Shown here: in pieces, positions 1-7,149 of the stretch
Layout: each line of letters opens with the position of its first letter
Numbering within the stretch: the stretch's first letter is position 1
Assembly: GCA_024640445.1 (NCBI GenBank)
Contig: JAHEEZ010000128.1
Coordinates: 1-9,697 of the forward strand
Direction of reading: 5' to 3'
DNA length: 9,697 nucleotides
Source of the DNA: Acidobacteriota bacterium
GTDB taxonomy: Bacteria > Acidobacteriota > Blastocatellia > Pyrinomonadales > Pyrinomonadaceae
Program-made: the position numbers and the translations under genes
Notes under the pieces: generated by a model
What the model saw: the letters and a program-made list of their open reading frames with translations, nothing else
Told to the model about the DNA's origin: nothing
Database searches by the model: none

Positions 1-754
1 CCGCGGCTTCCGGCTTGTGCGTGATGTCAAGATACTCCGCCCAGCGCCTGTCGCTGGCGACGTATGTCAGTGCCGTCAGCGCCGACATCGCGATAAACGT
101 CACGCTGATCGCGAGACCGTCAAGGCCGTCGGTCAGGTTCACGGCATTCGAGGAGCCGAGAAGCACGAACACGATGAACCCGAGATAGATCCAGGGTCCG
201 ATGTAGCTTATCCCGTCCACCGCCGCAGTGGCCTTGAAGAATGGAATGCTGAGGTTCCAGGGATAGTTGGACATCAGCCAGAGGCATAGCCAAACGCCGA
301 CCGAGACTGCCACCTGGCCCAGCAATTTCTGTTTTCCGGTCAGGCCGAGGTTCCTCTTCTTGACGATCTTTATGTAATCGTCCGCAAATCCTACGGATGC
401 AAAGAGCGTTGTGGCGCCGAGCGCGAGCCAAAGGTAGAGGCTGTCGAGCCTCGCCCAAAGCACGGTCGATAAAAAGACCGAGCCGATTATCAGAATGCCG
501 CCCATCGTGGGCGTGCCCCTTTTCTCCTGGTGCGATTCCGGGCCTTCTTCGCGTATCTCCTGCCCGAATTTCATTTCCGCTAGCTTCCTGATCACCCTTC
601 CGCCGAGAAAAAGTGAGATGAGAAGTGCTGTGATCGTCGCCCAGGTCGTGCGGAAAGTGATGTACTGGAAAACGTTCAGCCCCTTGAAAACGTAGGATTC
701 GCTTCCGGCACCGTATTGCTTGTATATCAGCTGATATAAAAGGTAATAGAGCAT
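1..754 (-). CDS. mraY: MraY, phospho-N-acetylmuramoyl-pentapeptide transferase (3' part cut by window edge)
   Basis: MraY is an integral membrane enzyme that moves phospho-MurNAc-pentapeptide from UDP to undecaprenyl phosphate, making lipid I. The visible 251 residues begin MLYYLLYQLIYKQYG at an ATG at 754 and cover roughly the first two thirds of a family of about 360 residues. Family signatures seen are KRGTPTMGG (78-86), the Asp-Asp pair in FADDYIK (123-129) and NLTDGLDGLA (206-215), with several hydrophobic segments between them. There is no stop codon because the gene leaves the window on the left. It starts 40 bp after the murF stop and lies in the usual dcw order after murF. No clear Shine-Dalgarno is visible; an AGGGGA lies too far upstream. 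The identification is firm from the motifs. Confidence 0.96.
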   Translation of the reverse strand, partial: MLYYLLYQLIYKQYGAGSESYVFKGLNVFQYITFRTTWATITALLISLFLGGRVIRKLAEMKFGQEIREEGPESHQEKRGTPTMGGILIIGSVFLSTVLWARLDSLYLWLALGATTLFASVGFADDYIKIVKKRNLGLTGKQKLLGQVAVSVGVWLCLWLMSNYPWNLSIPFFKATAAVDGISYIGPWIYLGFIVFVLLGSSNAVNLTDGLDGLAISVTFIAMSALTALTYVASDRRWAEYLDITHKPEAA

Positions 755-794
755 TGTTGGTCAGTCGGTTGAAATAAGGTCCCCTGGCAGAACC

Positions 795-2267
795 TCAATT
801 CTTGTACGTAACTGAATCTGATTTGAAAACTTCCAGAAGCTTCTCAAGCACGCGTTCGGTACGAACCCCGCGCGAACCCTTGATCAAAACCACATCTCCC
901 GGCCGAACGATCTCGGAAAGCCGCCCCCCTGCTTCCCACGAGTCTGAGCAGAATTCGGCACCCTCAAGACCTCCCGCGCGAGCCGCTTCGACCATGTCGG
1001 ACGCAAGCCCCCGGACGCCGATCAGAGTATCGATCCCGGAAGCCGCGATGCGGGCTCCGATCTCCTTGTGTATCTCTCTTTCCCCGCCGCCGAGTTCAAG
1101 CATCTCTCCTGCGACCACAATCCTGCGGCTCCCCTCAGGAGCGCCCTCGACAAGCGTACTCACCATCTTCATCAGGGCGTCGGGATTCGAATTATACGAA
1201 TCGTTTATGACCGTAATATTTCCGTCAAGCCTGACGACTTCACCTCTCTGAGGCGGCGGCGCGACGGTTCCCAGCGCCGCAGCGATCTCTTTCGGCGTCA
1301 TTGCGAAGCAGGAAGCGGCAGCGGCCGCGGCCAACGCGTTCGAAACATTGTGCCTGCCCGAAAAGGCCATCGTGACGTCAGCGGTCCCCGACGGCATCAC
1401 CAGCCGAAAACGGGTCTCACCGAATCGCTCCGTCGTAACATTTTCCGCGCGCACGTCCGCCGCGTCGGCGAATCCGTAGGTGATCACAGGGCCGTAATGA
1501 AGTCCTTTCATACCGAGTACCCTTTCATCGTCGGCATTAAGAACTGCGGTCCCGCCGGGTTTGATCCCTTCGACCAGTTCCGCTTTTGCGTCGCGTATCC
1601 TTTCGATCGAACCAAGATGCTCAACATGGACCGGAAGCACATTCAACTCGATGCCGACATCGGGCGGCGTGATCTCGCACAACCGCGCGATCTCCCTGTT
1701 CGGCGTGGACATTCCCATCTCAAGCACCGCGACGTCGTGATCCGGCTCTGCAACAAGCTTGAGAACCGTCATCGGGTGGCCGAGGCCGTTATTCATGTTC
1801 TTCACGTTCTTCAGGATCTTCCGGCCGGACGCCCCAAGAACGTGAGCGGTCAGTTCTTTGGCGGTCGTCTTGCCCGCGCTGCCGGTGACGGCGACGACAG
1901 GACGGTTCCAATCCCTGTAGACCGCCCCGGCGAGCTTCTGAAACGCGACGATCACATCGTCGGCAAAGATCAGCCGGTCGCTGAAATCTTCGAGTTCGTG
2001 CCGGTGCGCTTTGAAACGGTCTTCCCGAACCACACAGGCAGTGGCTCCTTTATCGAAAGCCGCAGGAACAAATATTGTCCCGTCAAGAAAGTCGCCGTTG
2101 AATCCGTTTTCGGCGAATTCCGGCTGCGAGAAGGCAAAAAACAAGTCACCCGCTTTTACCTCGCGTGAATCCGTCGAAAAGGATGTCACTTCGATGCCGA
2201 GCAAAGCGGGGTCCGTGTTTGACGCAGTTGCTGCGTTCATATGTCTGATCGCCGTCTCTAGTTTCAA
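795..2267 (-). CDS. murF: MurF, UDP-MurNAc-tripeptide--D-Ala-D-Ala ligase
   Basis: This cytoplasmic ATP-dependent Mur ligase adds D-Ala-D-Ala to UDP-MurNAc-tripeptide to finish the pentapeptide precursor. The 490-residue length is somewhat long for the family. Seen in order: a substrate-binding N-terminal domain with STDSREVKAGDLFFA (31-45), the P-loop TGSAGKTT (128-135), NMNNGLG (157-163), LEMGMS (182-187), HVEHLGS (214-220), GRHNVSNALAA (304-314), NDSYNSNP (355-362) and KGSRGVRTERV (463-473). The DSYNSNP and KGSRG blocks favour MurF over MurE. The start is a TTG that overlaps the ftsI stop codon (TTGA). It is preferred to the ATG at codon 10 because it keeps the usual N-terminal strand and suits translational coupling. 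MurE, usually found between ftsI and murF, is absent here. Confidence 0.96.
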   Translation of the reverse strand: MKLETAIRHMNAATASNTDPALLGIEVTSFSTDSREVKAGDLFFAFSQPEFAENGFNGDFLDGTIFVPAAFDKGATACVVREDRFKAHRHELEDFSDRLIFADDVIVAFQKLAGAVYRDWNRPVVAVTGSAGKTTAKELTAHVLGASGRKILKNVKNMNNGLGHPMTVLKLVAEPDHDVAVLEMGMSTPNREIARLCEITPPDVGIELNVLPVHVEHLGSIERIRDAKAELVEGIKPGGTAVLNADDERVLGMKGLHYGPVITYGFADAADVRAENVTTERFGETRFRLVMPSGTADVTMAFSGRHNVSNALAAAAAASCFAMTPKEIAAALGTVAPPPQRGEVVRLDGNITVINDSYNSNPDALMKMVSTLVEGAPEGSRRIVVAGEMLELGGGEREIHKEIGARIAASGIDTLIGVRGLASDMVEAARAGGLEGAEFCSDSWEAGGRLSEIVRPGDVVLIKGSRGVRTERVLEKLLEVFKSDSVTYKN

Positions 2268-4270
2268 GTCTTGTTCCTGGGCCGGTCCGCCGGCTCTTTC
2301 GCGTCCTTCTTTGTGTTCTCCGCCGTTTCTTCGGCGTCTTTGATGACCGCTTTCCGGTCCCTGGTGTCAGCGGGCGCCGCCTCTTTCCCTGGCGTTTCTT
2401 CCGCCTCTTTTGAATCTTCGATCACGGTTCCGGGCACGATGACGGGTTCTTCAGCCACAAGCTGCGGCGACTCGTTCAGATCGTCAACGAACGGCCCGGT
2501 ATCCGGGACCGTCCCGTCGGGAAGGACGTTCAATTCCGGAAGCACCTGTTCGGCTATCTGGCGGAATACAGGAGCGGCGACCTGGCCGCCGTAACGCAGA
2601 GCTCCGCGCGGCTCGTCAATGCTGATAGCGATAACGACACGGGGGTCGTTCGCCGGAGCGAATCCCACAAAGGACGAGATATATTTTTCGCGATTTACTC
2701 TGCGCAACTGAGGATCGTATTTCCAGGCTGTGCCGGTCTTGCCGGCTGATGAGTAGCCGTTCAACTGGGCCTTCTTCGCTGTTCCGTTCGAGACTACCTC
2801 TTTGAGCATCTTACGGAGCTCGCGCGCGGTCGCTTCGCTTACTACACGTTCGGAGCTGGGCTTGACCTTCGAAACCAGTTTTCCATCAGATTGTCGTATT
2901 TCTTTGAGAATATGCGGCTGGACTTTCACACCGTCATTGGCAATGGTCGCAAAAGCGACCGCGGTTTGCAACGCTGTAACGCCGATTTCATAGCCTATCG
3001 ACATCGATGCCTGCGAATCTCCGTTCCATGTGGCGGGTCCTCTCAGCTGGCCCTCCGTTTCGGCGGGAAGTTCTACGCCGGTCCGGCGTCCGAATCCGAA
3101 TCTGCGCAGGTAATCAAAGAAGTCTTCCTTTCCCACTTTCATGCCGGTCTTGATCGCTCCTACGTTGCTCGATTGGGCGAACGCCTTAGTGTAGGTGACA
3201 GCTCCGACGGCATGCGAGTCGTTGAACGTATGGCCGGCGATAGTAAGTTGCCCGGAGCCGCAGTCTACGATCGCGTCTGGACTTATCTTGCCCTCTTCGA
3301 GCGCCGCGCTATAGGTCACCATCTTCATAACCGATCCCGGAGAAAAATTGTCCTGAATTGCCCTGTTCTTCCAGACATCCGGCTCCACCGCTCCGTAACC
3401 GTTCGGATCGAACGTCGGATAGTTTGCCATCGCCAGGATCTCGCCATTCTTGGGATCGATCACGATCGCCTTGCCGGACCGGGCATTTGCCGCTTTCACG
3501 CCGGCCGCAAGCGCTTCTTCTGTCTTGTACTGGATCGAATTGCTGATCGTCAGGACAATGTCCTTTGGCGGTTCGCGTTCGGCGCCCTCTTCGTCGTAAA
3601 CGCGGCCGAGCCTGTCACGCTCGCGCCACTTCTTTACGATCTCGCCCTTGAGCACGGCCTCCTGTGACAATTCTATTCCGGACTGGCCTACGTCGTCAGC
3701 GTTGCTGAAGCCGATCACGTGCGCGGCGAGCTCCTTGTACGGGTACTGCCTTTTCTGTTCTTTCCGCCAGTGAAGACCGGGCTCTGCCGGAAGATCCGAT
3801 TTACGGATCTTTGAGTCCGCGAACGCCTTGTTGACGGCCTGGTAAGAATCCTCATCCAGCTTTCTTGCGATCCAAACGAACCGCCTTCCTTTCTCCTTGC
3901 CGGCCCTAAGGTCGGCCGCGATCGGCGGCGCTTTGACCTTCAGGACTTCCGCGATCCGCTCCGCGACCGCGTCGGGATCCGATATATCCTTCGGATCTGC
4001 ATAAAGCGAGTTCGCGCGCAGGCTCATCGCCAATACGTGTTCGTCCCGGTCGAGAATCGTCCCACGAAGCATTTTGCTCGTGTGTTCATACCGACGGACA
4101 GATTCGGCCTGTGCCCGAAGCCATTCATGCTGCGTGATCTGAAGATGCACGAGCCGCGCACCGATAACTCCGATCCAGAGAATGAAAAAAGCCACGATGA
4201 ACATGTACCTGACAAAGGCGGTTCGCATCGGGCTTTTCACGGTCTTGTTTCGTTTCGTCCTCACGGGCAT
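2264..4270 (-). CDS. ftsI: FtsI / class B penicillin-binding protein (septal transpeptidase)
   Basis: A septal D,D-transpeptidase that cross-links peptidoglycan at the division site. It is anchored in the inner membrane with its catalytic domain in the periplasm. The 668 residues comprise a short basic cytoplasmic tail, one transmembrane segment (about 19-40), a PBP dimerisation domain with RGTILDRDEHVLA (69-81), and the transpeptidase domain. The three active-site motifs are intact: SVMK (Ser313, Lys316), SSN (367-369) and KTGT (511-514). After about residue 590 comes a tail of roughly 75 residues rich in Glu, Lys, Pro and Ala that looks disordered; no PASTA repeat is visible. AAGG lies about 8 bases before the ATG. 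The gene follows the ftsL-like gene by 39 bp and overlaps murF by 4 bp. Position in the cluster favours FtsI over an elongation-type PBP2. Confidence 0.95.
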   Translation of the reverse strand: MPVRTKRNKTVKSPMRTAFVRYMFIVAFFILWIGVIGARLVHLQITQHEWLRAQAESVRRYEHTSKMLRGTILDRDEHVLAMSLRANSLYADPKDISDPDAVAERIAEVLKVKAPPIAADLRAGKEKGRRFVWIARKLDEDSYQAVNKAFADSKIRKSDLPAEPGLHWRKEQKRQYPYKELAAHVIGFSNADDVGQSGIELSQEAVLKGEIVKKWRERDRLGRVYDEEGAEREPPKDIVLTISNSIQYKTEEALAAGVKAANARSGKAIVIDPKNGEILAMANYPTFDPNGYGAVEPDVWKNRAIQDNFSPGSVMKMVTYSAALEEGKISPDAIVDCGSGQLTIAGHTFNDSHAVGAVTYTKAFAQSSNVGAIKTGMKVGKEDFFDYLRRFGFGRRTGVELPAETEGQLRGPATWNGDSQASMSIGYEIGVTALQTAVAFATIANDGVKVQPHILKEIRQSDGKLVSKVKPSSERVVSEATARELRKMLKEVVSNGTAKKAQLNGYSSAGKTGTAWKYDPQLRRVNREKYISSFVGFAPANDPRVVIAISIDEPRGALRYGGQVAAPVFRQIAEQVLPELNVLPDGTVPDTGPFVDDLNESPQLVAEEPVIVPGTVIEDSKEAEETPGKEAAPADTRDRKAVIKDAEETAENTKKDAKEPADRPRNKT

Positions 4271-4309
4271 CGTTTTACCTTATATATGGGGCGAGTGGTT
4301 AGCCGGACA

Positions 4310-4879
4310 TCATCTCTTTGCTGCGGTTTCGATAATCCGGCTCCGAGTGGCCGTCTTCGGGGCCTCGGGCTTGTCGACAGAAACCGTCGGCGCAGTGGGT
4401 TCCGTCCTCTCATATACCTTTACAGTTTTCTGTACCTTCGGCACAGTTTCCCGCGCCGGCCTGGTCGCGGGCTCCTGCTTTAGAAATGTCTTGACGGGAA
4501 CCGCGGGAATCTCCCGCACGATCTCCGGTTCAACTTTTTCGAAGACCGGATCGCCGCCAACGGCCTGAAGGCTGCTAACCGTCAGGCTCCTTAGTCCGAT
4601 CTTGGTCGCGGCTTCCTTTATCTCGTACGGCGAGAGCGCGGCTTCTTTGTGAAGGATCAGCCGCCGGTTCTGTGACCTCAGATCGTCGATCTGTCCGCGG
4701 AGCCTTGAATTCTGCATCCCGTATTCAACCGAGTAGAAGTGTTGCTGCGCCGCAAAAAAGAATCCGGAAGCGAACAGCAGTCCGAAAAATACGGTTAAGA
4801 GGCAGTATTTCCAGGGAACGGGTTCCCTTTCACGTTTGATGGAGGGTAATTTGGCAGATCTGTTCTTCTTTCTATTCAT
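4310..4879 (-). CDS. ftsL: FtsL-like bitopic division protein with long C-terminal extension
   Basis: Probably the FtsL-like partner of FtsQ/FtsB that recruits and activates FtsWI at the septum. The call rests on position (rsmH, this gene, ftsI) and architecture, since FtsL sequences diverge quickly. The 189 residues show a basic cytoplasmic N-terminus (1-20), one transmembrane helix (about 24-44), a predicted coiled coil (about 50-80, with heptad-like leucines and Gln/Asn/Arg), and a segment PYEIKEAATKIGLRSL (84-99) like the helix end of FtsL/DivIC proteins. Typical FtsL proteins are about 100-120 residues. Here a further stretch of roughly 85 residues rich in Pro, Val, Lys, Glu and Thr follows, presumably unstructured in the periplasm. 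The start lies 21 bp after rsmH. No strong Shine-Dalgarno is visible, so translation may be coupled to rsmH. Confidence 0.8.
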   Translation of the reverse strand: MNRKKNRSAKLPSIKREREPVPWKYCLLTVFFGLLFASGFFFAAQQHFYSVEYGMQNSRLRGQIDDLRSQNRRLILHKEAALSPYEIKEAATKIGLRSLTVSSLQAVGGDPVFEKVEPEIVREIPAVPVKTFLKQEPATRPARETVPKVQKTVKVYERTEPTAPTVSVDKPEAPKTATRSRIIETAAKR

Positions 4880-4900
4880 TTCAAGTTTTACCGGGGCAAA

Positions 4901-5866
4901 TTATTGGTTTTTCTTCTGACACGCCCTGAGCTTTGCGCTCCGGGCGCGGGGATTTTCAGATTGTTCCGATTCCTTTGGAATCAGCGGCTTTCGCGTTAGG
5001 ACCTTCACTTCGTCGGTCATTCCGCAAACGCATTTCGGGAATTTGGGGGGACAAAAGCACCTTCCTGAAGCCTTCTGCATCGCGCGTTTCACGATACGGT
5101 CCTCAAGGGAATGGAAGGTGATTATCACAAGTGTCCCGCCGGGAGACAGAATGCTGATGGCATCGGTGACGAATTCTTTGAGGATTTCGAGTTCATTGTT
5201 GACGGCTATCCGCAGCGCCTGAAATGTCTTGGTCGCGGGATCGACGCGTTCCCGCCCGCCTCGTCCGGCAGCCCTTCTGACCAGCGCCGCAAGTTCCCCT
5301 GTGGTAACGATCGGTTCGCCTGCCTGGCGCTTTTCGACGATCCACCTTGCGATCCGCCGCGAATGTCTTTCCTCACCGTACAAATAGATGATGTCGGCGA
5401 TCTCCTTTTCGGTCAGCCTTTGAAGAAGTTCCGCCGCCGTTTCTCCTCCGGAGTCGGGGTCCATCCTCATATCAAGCGGAGCGTCGAACCGAAAACTGAA
5501 TCCTCGTTCCTCGCTGTCGAGCTGAAGGGATGAAACTCCAAGGTCGGCGATGATGCCGTCGGCGCCGCCGCTTAGTCCCAACGACTTCGCCACGTCTTTG
5601 ATCTCGGAAAAGTTCGAGTGAACGATCCTGATCCGGTCGCCAAATCTGGCAAGCCTTTTTTCGGCAAGCTCGATCGCATTTTTATCCTGGTCGATCCCGA
5701 TCACGCTGACGTCCGACGATGCCTCGAGAAATGCTTCGGTGTGTCCGCCGAGCCCCAGAGTTGCGTCGATGATCCGTGCGCACCTTTCAGGCTCGATAAG
5801 AGACACCGCCTCGATCACCATCACTGGCTTGTGCAGGGTCTCAGCTTTGTCTGTCTCGTGTTTCAA
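4901..5866 (-). CDS. rsmH: RsmH (MraW), 16S rRNA (cytosine(1402)-N4)-methyltransferase
   Basis: A SAM-dependent methyltransferase that makes N4-methylcytidine at position 1402 of 16S rRNA in the ribosomal P site. Numbered from the chosen start (321 residues, near the usual 300-320), it shows the HKPVM N-terminal motif, the SAM-binding loop DATLGLGGHT (34-43), GIDQD (57-61), ADLGVSS (107-113), DMRMD (132-136), HSLEDR (252-257), a cluster of four Cys (270-281), and the family's C-terminal KPL.P and NPRARSAKLRA motifs. No ATG lies upstream of HKPVM in frame. I chose the TTG at 5866 because it gives a normal length. Another TTG at 5959 would add 31 residues with no family match (MISPDRGRST onwards). 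It is the first gene of the dcw operon here, and no mraZ precedes it. Confidence 0.95.
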   Translation of the reverse strand: MKHETDKAETLHKPVMVIEAVSLIEPERCARIIDATLGLGGHTEAFLEASSDVSVIGIDQDKNAIELAEKRLARFGDRIRIVHSNFSEIKDVAKSLGLSGGADGIIADLGVSSLQLDSEERGFSFRFDAPLDMRMDPDSGGETAAELLQRLTEKEIADIIYLYGEERHSRRIARWIVEKRQAGEPIVTTGELAALVRRAAGRGGRERVDPATKTFQALRIAVNNELEILKEFVTDAISILSPGGTLVIITFHSLEDRIVKRAMQKASGRCFCPPKFPKCVCGMTDEVKVLTRKPLIPKESEQSENPRARSAKLRACQKKNQ

Positions 5867-5879
5867 AGAACAAAACTCG

Positions 5880-5969
5880 CTAAAGAAACTGGTTTTTGTA
5901 TGGGAAAAGGTGTCGTGTTTTTGAAAGGATGTGGATCTTCCCCGATCCGGAGAGATCAAAGTTTGTCAT
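5880..5969 (-). CDS. Possible leader ORF upstream of rsmH (29 codons)
   Basis: A short ORF beginning MTNFDLSGSGKIHILS and ending in TAG, in a different frame from rsmH. Its ATG is preceded by AGAGGA at a 6-base spacing, a better ribosome site than either candidate rsmH start has. The stop lies 13 bases before the TTG at 5866, so ribosomes finishing here could re-start on rsmH. I do not recognise the peptide. It could equally be a chance ORF in a 5' leader. Confidence 0.3.
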   Translation of the reverse strand: MTNFDLSGSGKIHILSKTRHLFPYKNQFL

Positions 5970-5983
5970 CGACCGTCCTCTTG

Positions 5984-6008
5984 CCGACTTTTTCCGACCT
6001 TTTCCACC
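5984..6008 (-). promoter_or_regulatory. Three 10-bp-phased direct repeats in the rsmH leader, MraZ-box-like layout
   Basis: Read on the minus strand, units GTGGA, TCGGA and TCGGC recur exactly every 10 bp, separated by A-rich spacers. On the plus strand they are CCGAC (5984), CCGAC (5994) and CCACC (6004). The first two decamers match at 9 of 10 positions. MraZ of E. coli is known to bind direct TGGGN repeats spaced by 5 bases upstream of its operon. The period and GG cores agree, but the exact consensus does not, so binding by a MraZ-type protein is inference. Confidence 0.35.
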
Positions 6009-6076
6009 TGCAAGGCTCTGGAGAAGTGCTTAAAACTGCTTTCAATCTTAAACACATTGCAGGAGTGACCTGTTTT

Positions 6077-6101
6077 AGTCCAAAAGCCGTGTTTTTGGAC
6101 T
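6077..6101 (-). promoter_or_regulatory. Perfect 9-bp hairpin at the start of the rsmH leader
   Basis: AGTCCAAAA (6077-6085) and TTTTGGACT (6093-6101) are perfect inverted copies around a 7-base loop. The element begins about 15-20 bases after the expected transcription start of the rsmH promoter, so the leader RNA could fold here, or a protein could bind the DNA palindrome. No run of U follows on the minus strand, so it is not an ordinary terminator. Confidence 0.4.
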
Positions 6102-6122
6102 GTTGTCAACAAATTACGGTGA

Positions 6123-6152
6123 ATTCTACGATTAAAAGTTAAGCGGTGTCAA
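6123..6152 (-). promoter_or_regulatory. Sigma70-type promoter for the rsmH-ftsL-ftsI-murF-mraY operon
   Basis: On the minus strand a perfect -35 box TTGACA (6152-6147) is followed by an 18-base AT-rich spacer and TAGAAT (6128-6123), one mismatch from the -10 consensus. Transcription would begin near 6116, giving a leader of about 150 or 250 nt depending on the rsmH start. It is the best-scoring pair I could find by eye upstream of rsmH. Confidence 0.6.
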
Positions 6153-6177
6153 GATTAAACTGCACGATTGTTTAATC
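6153..6177. promoter_or_regulatory. Inverted repeat between the divergent promoters (candidate operator)
   Basis: GATTAAAC (6153-6160) and GTTTAATC (6170-6177) are perfect inverted copies with a 9-base centre. The element abuts the -35 box of the rsmH promoter and lies about 65 bp upstream of the TATAAT that faces the ZIP gene. Related TTAAA runs occur nearby (about 6048, 6131 and 6184). A dimeric regulator could bind here, but no specific family is recognisable. Confidence 0.4.
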
Positions 6178-6219
6178 AGATGCTTAAAATATGCAGTAAA
6201 TCGGAATTGACGTCTGGGA

Positions 6220-6247
6220 TTCCCTAAAAACTCCTTCAATGTATAAT
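6220..6247 (+). promoter_or_regulatory. Promoter for the ZIP transporter gene (strong -10, weak -35)
   Basis: A consensus TATAAT lies at 6242-6247. The best -35 candidate is TTCCCT at 6220-6225 (16-base spacing), which matches TTGACA at only 3 of 6 positions, so an activator may be needed. Transcription would start near 6254, leaving a leader of about 46 nt before the ATG at 6300. This argues against the in-frame ATG at 6246, which overlaps the -10 box. Confidence 0.5.
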
Positions 6248-6299
6248 GTTGTCCGCTCTACAAAACCTTTTAGCGCAGATCTTTTTCGTTTCATTTCGT

Positions 6300-7106
6300 A
6301 TGGAAACCTCGTCAGCCCAGCTTCTTTTGTTTGGGATCGCGGTCGCCCTCGCCAACGTGCTGGGCGGTTTGATCCTTGTTCCCAAGGGAATTCACACAAG
6401 GCTCAGAAAACTCCTGAAATATCTCCTGGCGCTCGGCGCCGGATTCATGCTTTCGGTGACGTTCGTCGAAGTGCTGCCCAAAACCGTTGGGCTGTGGCAG
6501 GCAAGTGCCAGGCTTCGTGAGCTGGGAGCTGACCTTTACGTCCCGATGGTCTTGTTCCTTGGGGGCTACCTGCTGACGCAGTTCTTCGAACACACGATCG
6601 CTCCGCATTTTCATTTGGGAGAGGAGATACACTCAGAACACCTGATCCCGGCGCGGTCCGCTTATACGGCGATCGGAGGTCTTCTAATCCACGCGTTCTT
6701 CGACGGCGTTTCGATCTCCGCCGCTGCCGCGGTTGACGCCCGACTTGGAATACTGATGTTCGTCGCGGTCTTCCTTCACAAGTTCCCTGAGGGATTCACC
6801 ATCGGGTCGATGATCCTTGCCGCCGGAAAAGGGCCGAAAGAGGTGCTTGTCTCGACGTCGCTCGTCGGCGCTACGACACTCGCGGGAGTTTTCGTTTTCC
6901 ACTTTGTCGGTGCGGGGATCGATAGCGCGGTAGCCTATGCGCTTCCGGTGGCCGGTGGCGTTACACTCTACGTTGCGGCTTCGGACCTGATCCCGGAGGT
7001 CAACCACCACGGCGGCAAGAACCCTTTGGTGTCGCTTTCCGTATTCCTTGGTGTGGCATTATTTTTCGGGCTTCACGTACTTCTGCACGAGGTGCTGGGC
7101 GGGTGA
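6300..7106 (+). CDS. ZIP-family divalent metal (probably zinc) transporter
   Basis: A polytopic inner-membrane carrier of the ZIP family, which moves Zn2+ or other divalent metals into the cytoplasm. The 268 residues contain about eight hydrophobic segments. The two metal-site helices are clear: HAFFDGVSISAA (131-142; His131, Asp135) and HKFPEG (160-165; His160, Glu164). A His/Glu-rich loop (His98, His103, His105, then His111 and His114) lies between TM3 and TM4, a place where ZIPs often carry a metal-sensing loop. The start at 6300 (METSSAQLLL) is preferred because the ATG 54 bases upstream overlaps the TATAAT box, although the ribosome site is weak. The gene is divergent from the dcw operon and 43 bp ahead of the TPM gene. 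Metal specificity cannot be read from the sequence. Confidence 0.88.
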   Translation: METSSAQLLLFGIAVALANVLGGLILVPKGIHTRLRKLLKYLLALGAGFMLSVTFVEVLPKTVGLWQASARLRELGADLYVPMVLFLGGYLLTQFFEHTIAPHFHLGEEIHSEHLIPARSAYTAIGGLLIHAFFDGVSISAAAAVDARLGILMFVAVFLHKFPEGFTIGSMILAAGKGPKEVLVSTSLVGATTLAGVFVFHFVGAGIDSAVAYALPVAGGVTLYVAASDLIPEVNHHGGKNPLVSLSVFLGVALFFGLHVLLHEVLGG

Positions 7107-7149
7107 TCTTCAGCCCGATGATCGATTTGGGCAATTCACGCGCTATTGA

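Noticed and set aside
1068..2168. 366-codon plus-strand reading frame opposite murF
   Set aside because: It is antisense to an intact MurF with all motifs; its Arg/His/Asp-rich translation is typical of antisense frames.
2891..3667. 258-codon plus-strand reading frame opposite ftsI
   Set aside because: It lies wholly within the clearly identified ftsI gene on the other strand and its translation has no family-like motifs; it is a GC-driven shadow frame.
6104..6109. Second minus-strand TTGACA as a promoter
   Set aside because: The sequence 16-18 bases downstream (CTTTTG region) is a poor -10 box.
6207..6212. TTGACG as the -35 box for the ZIP promoter
   Set aside because: It is 29 bases from the TATAAT, too far for a sigma70 spacer.
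6216..6224. GGGATTCCC palindrome
   Set aside because: Too short and likely by chance; it has no second copy nearby.
6246..6299. Upstream ATG for the ZIP gene
   Set aside because: It overlaps the TATAAT box and would lie before the expected transcript start; the extra residues add nothing family-like.
7113..7132. GCCC...GGGC stem between the ZIP and TPM genes as a terminator
   Set aside because: Only four solid base pairs and no T run; too weak to claim.
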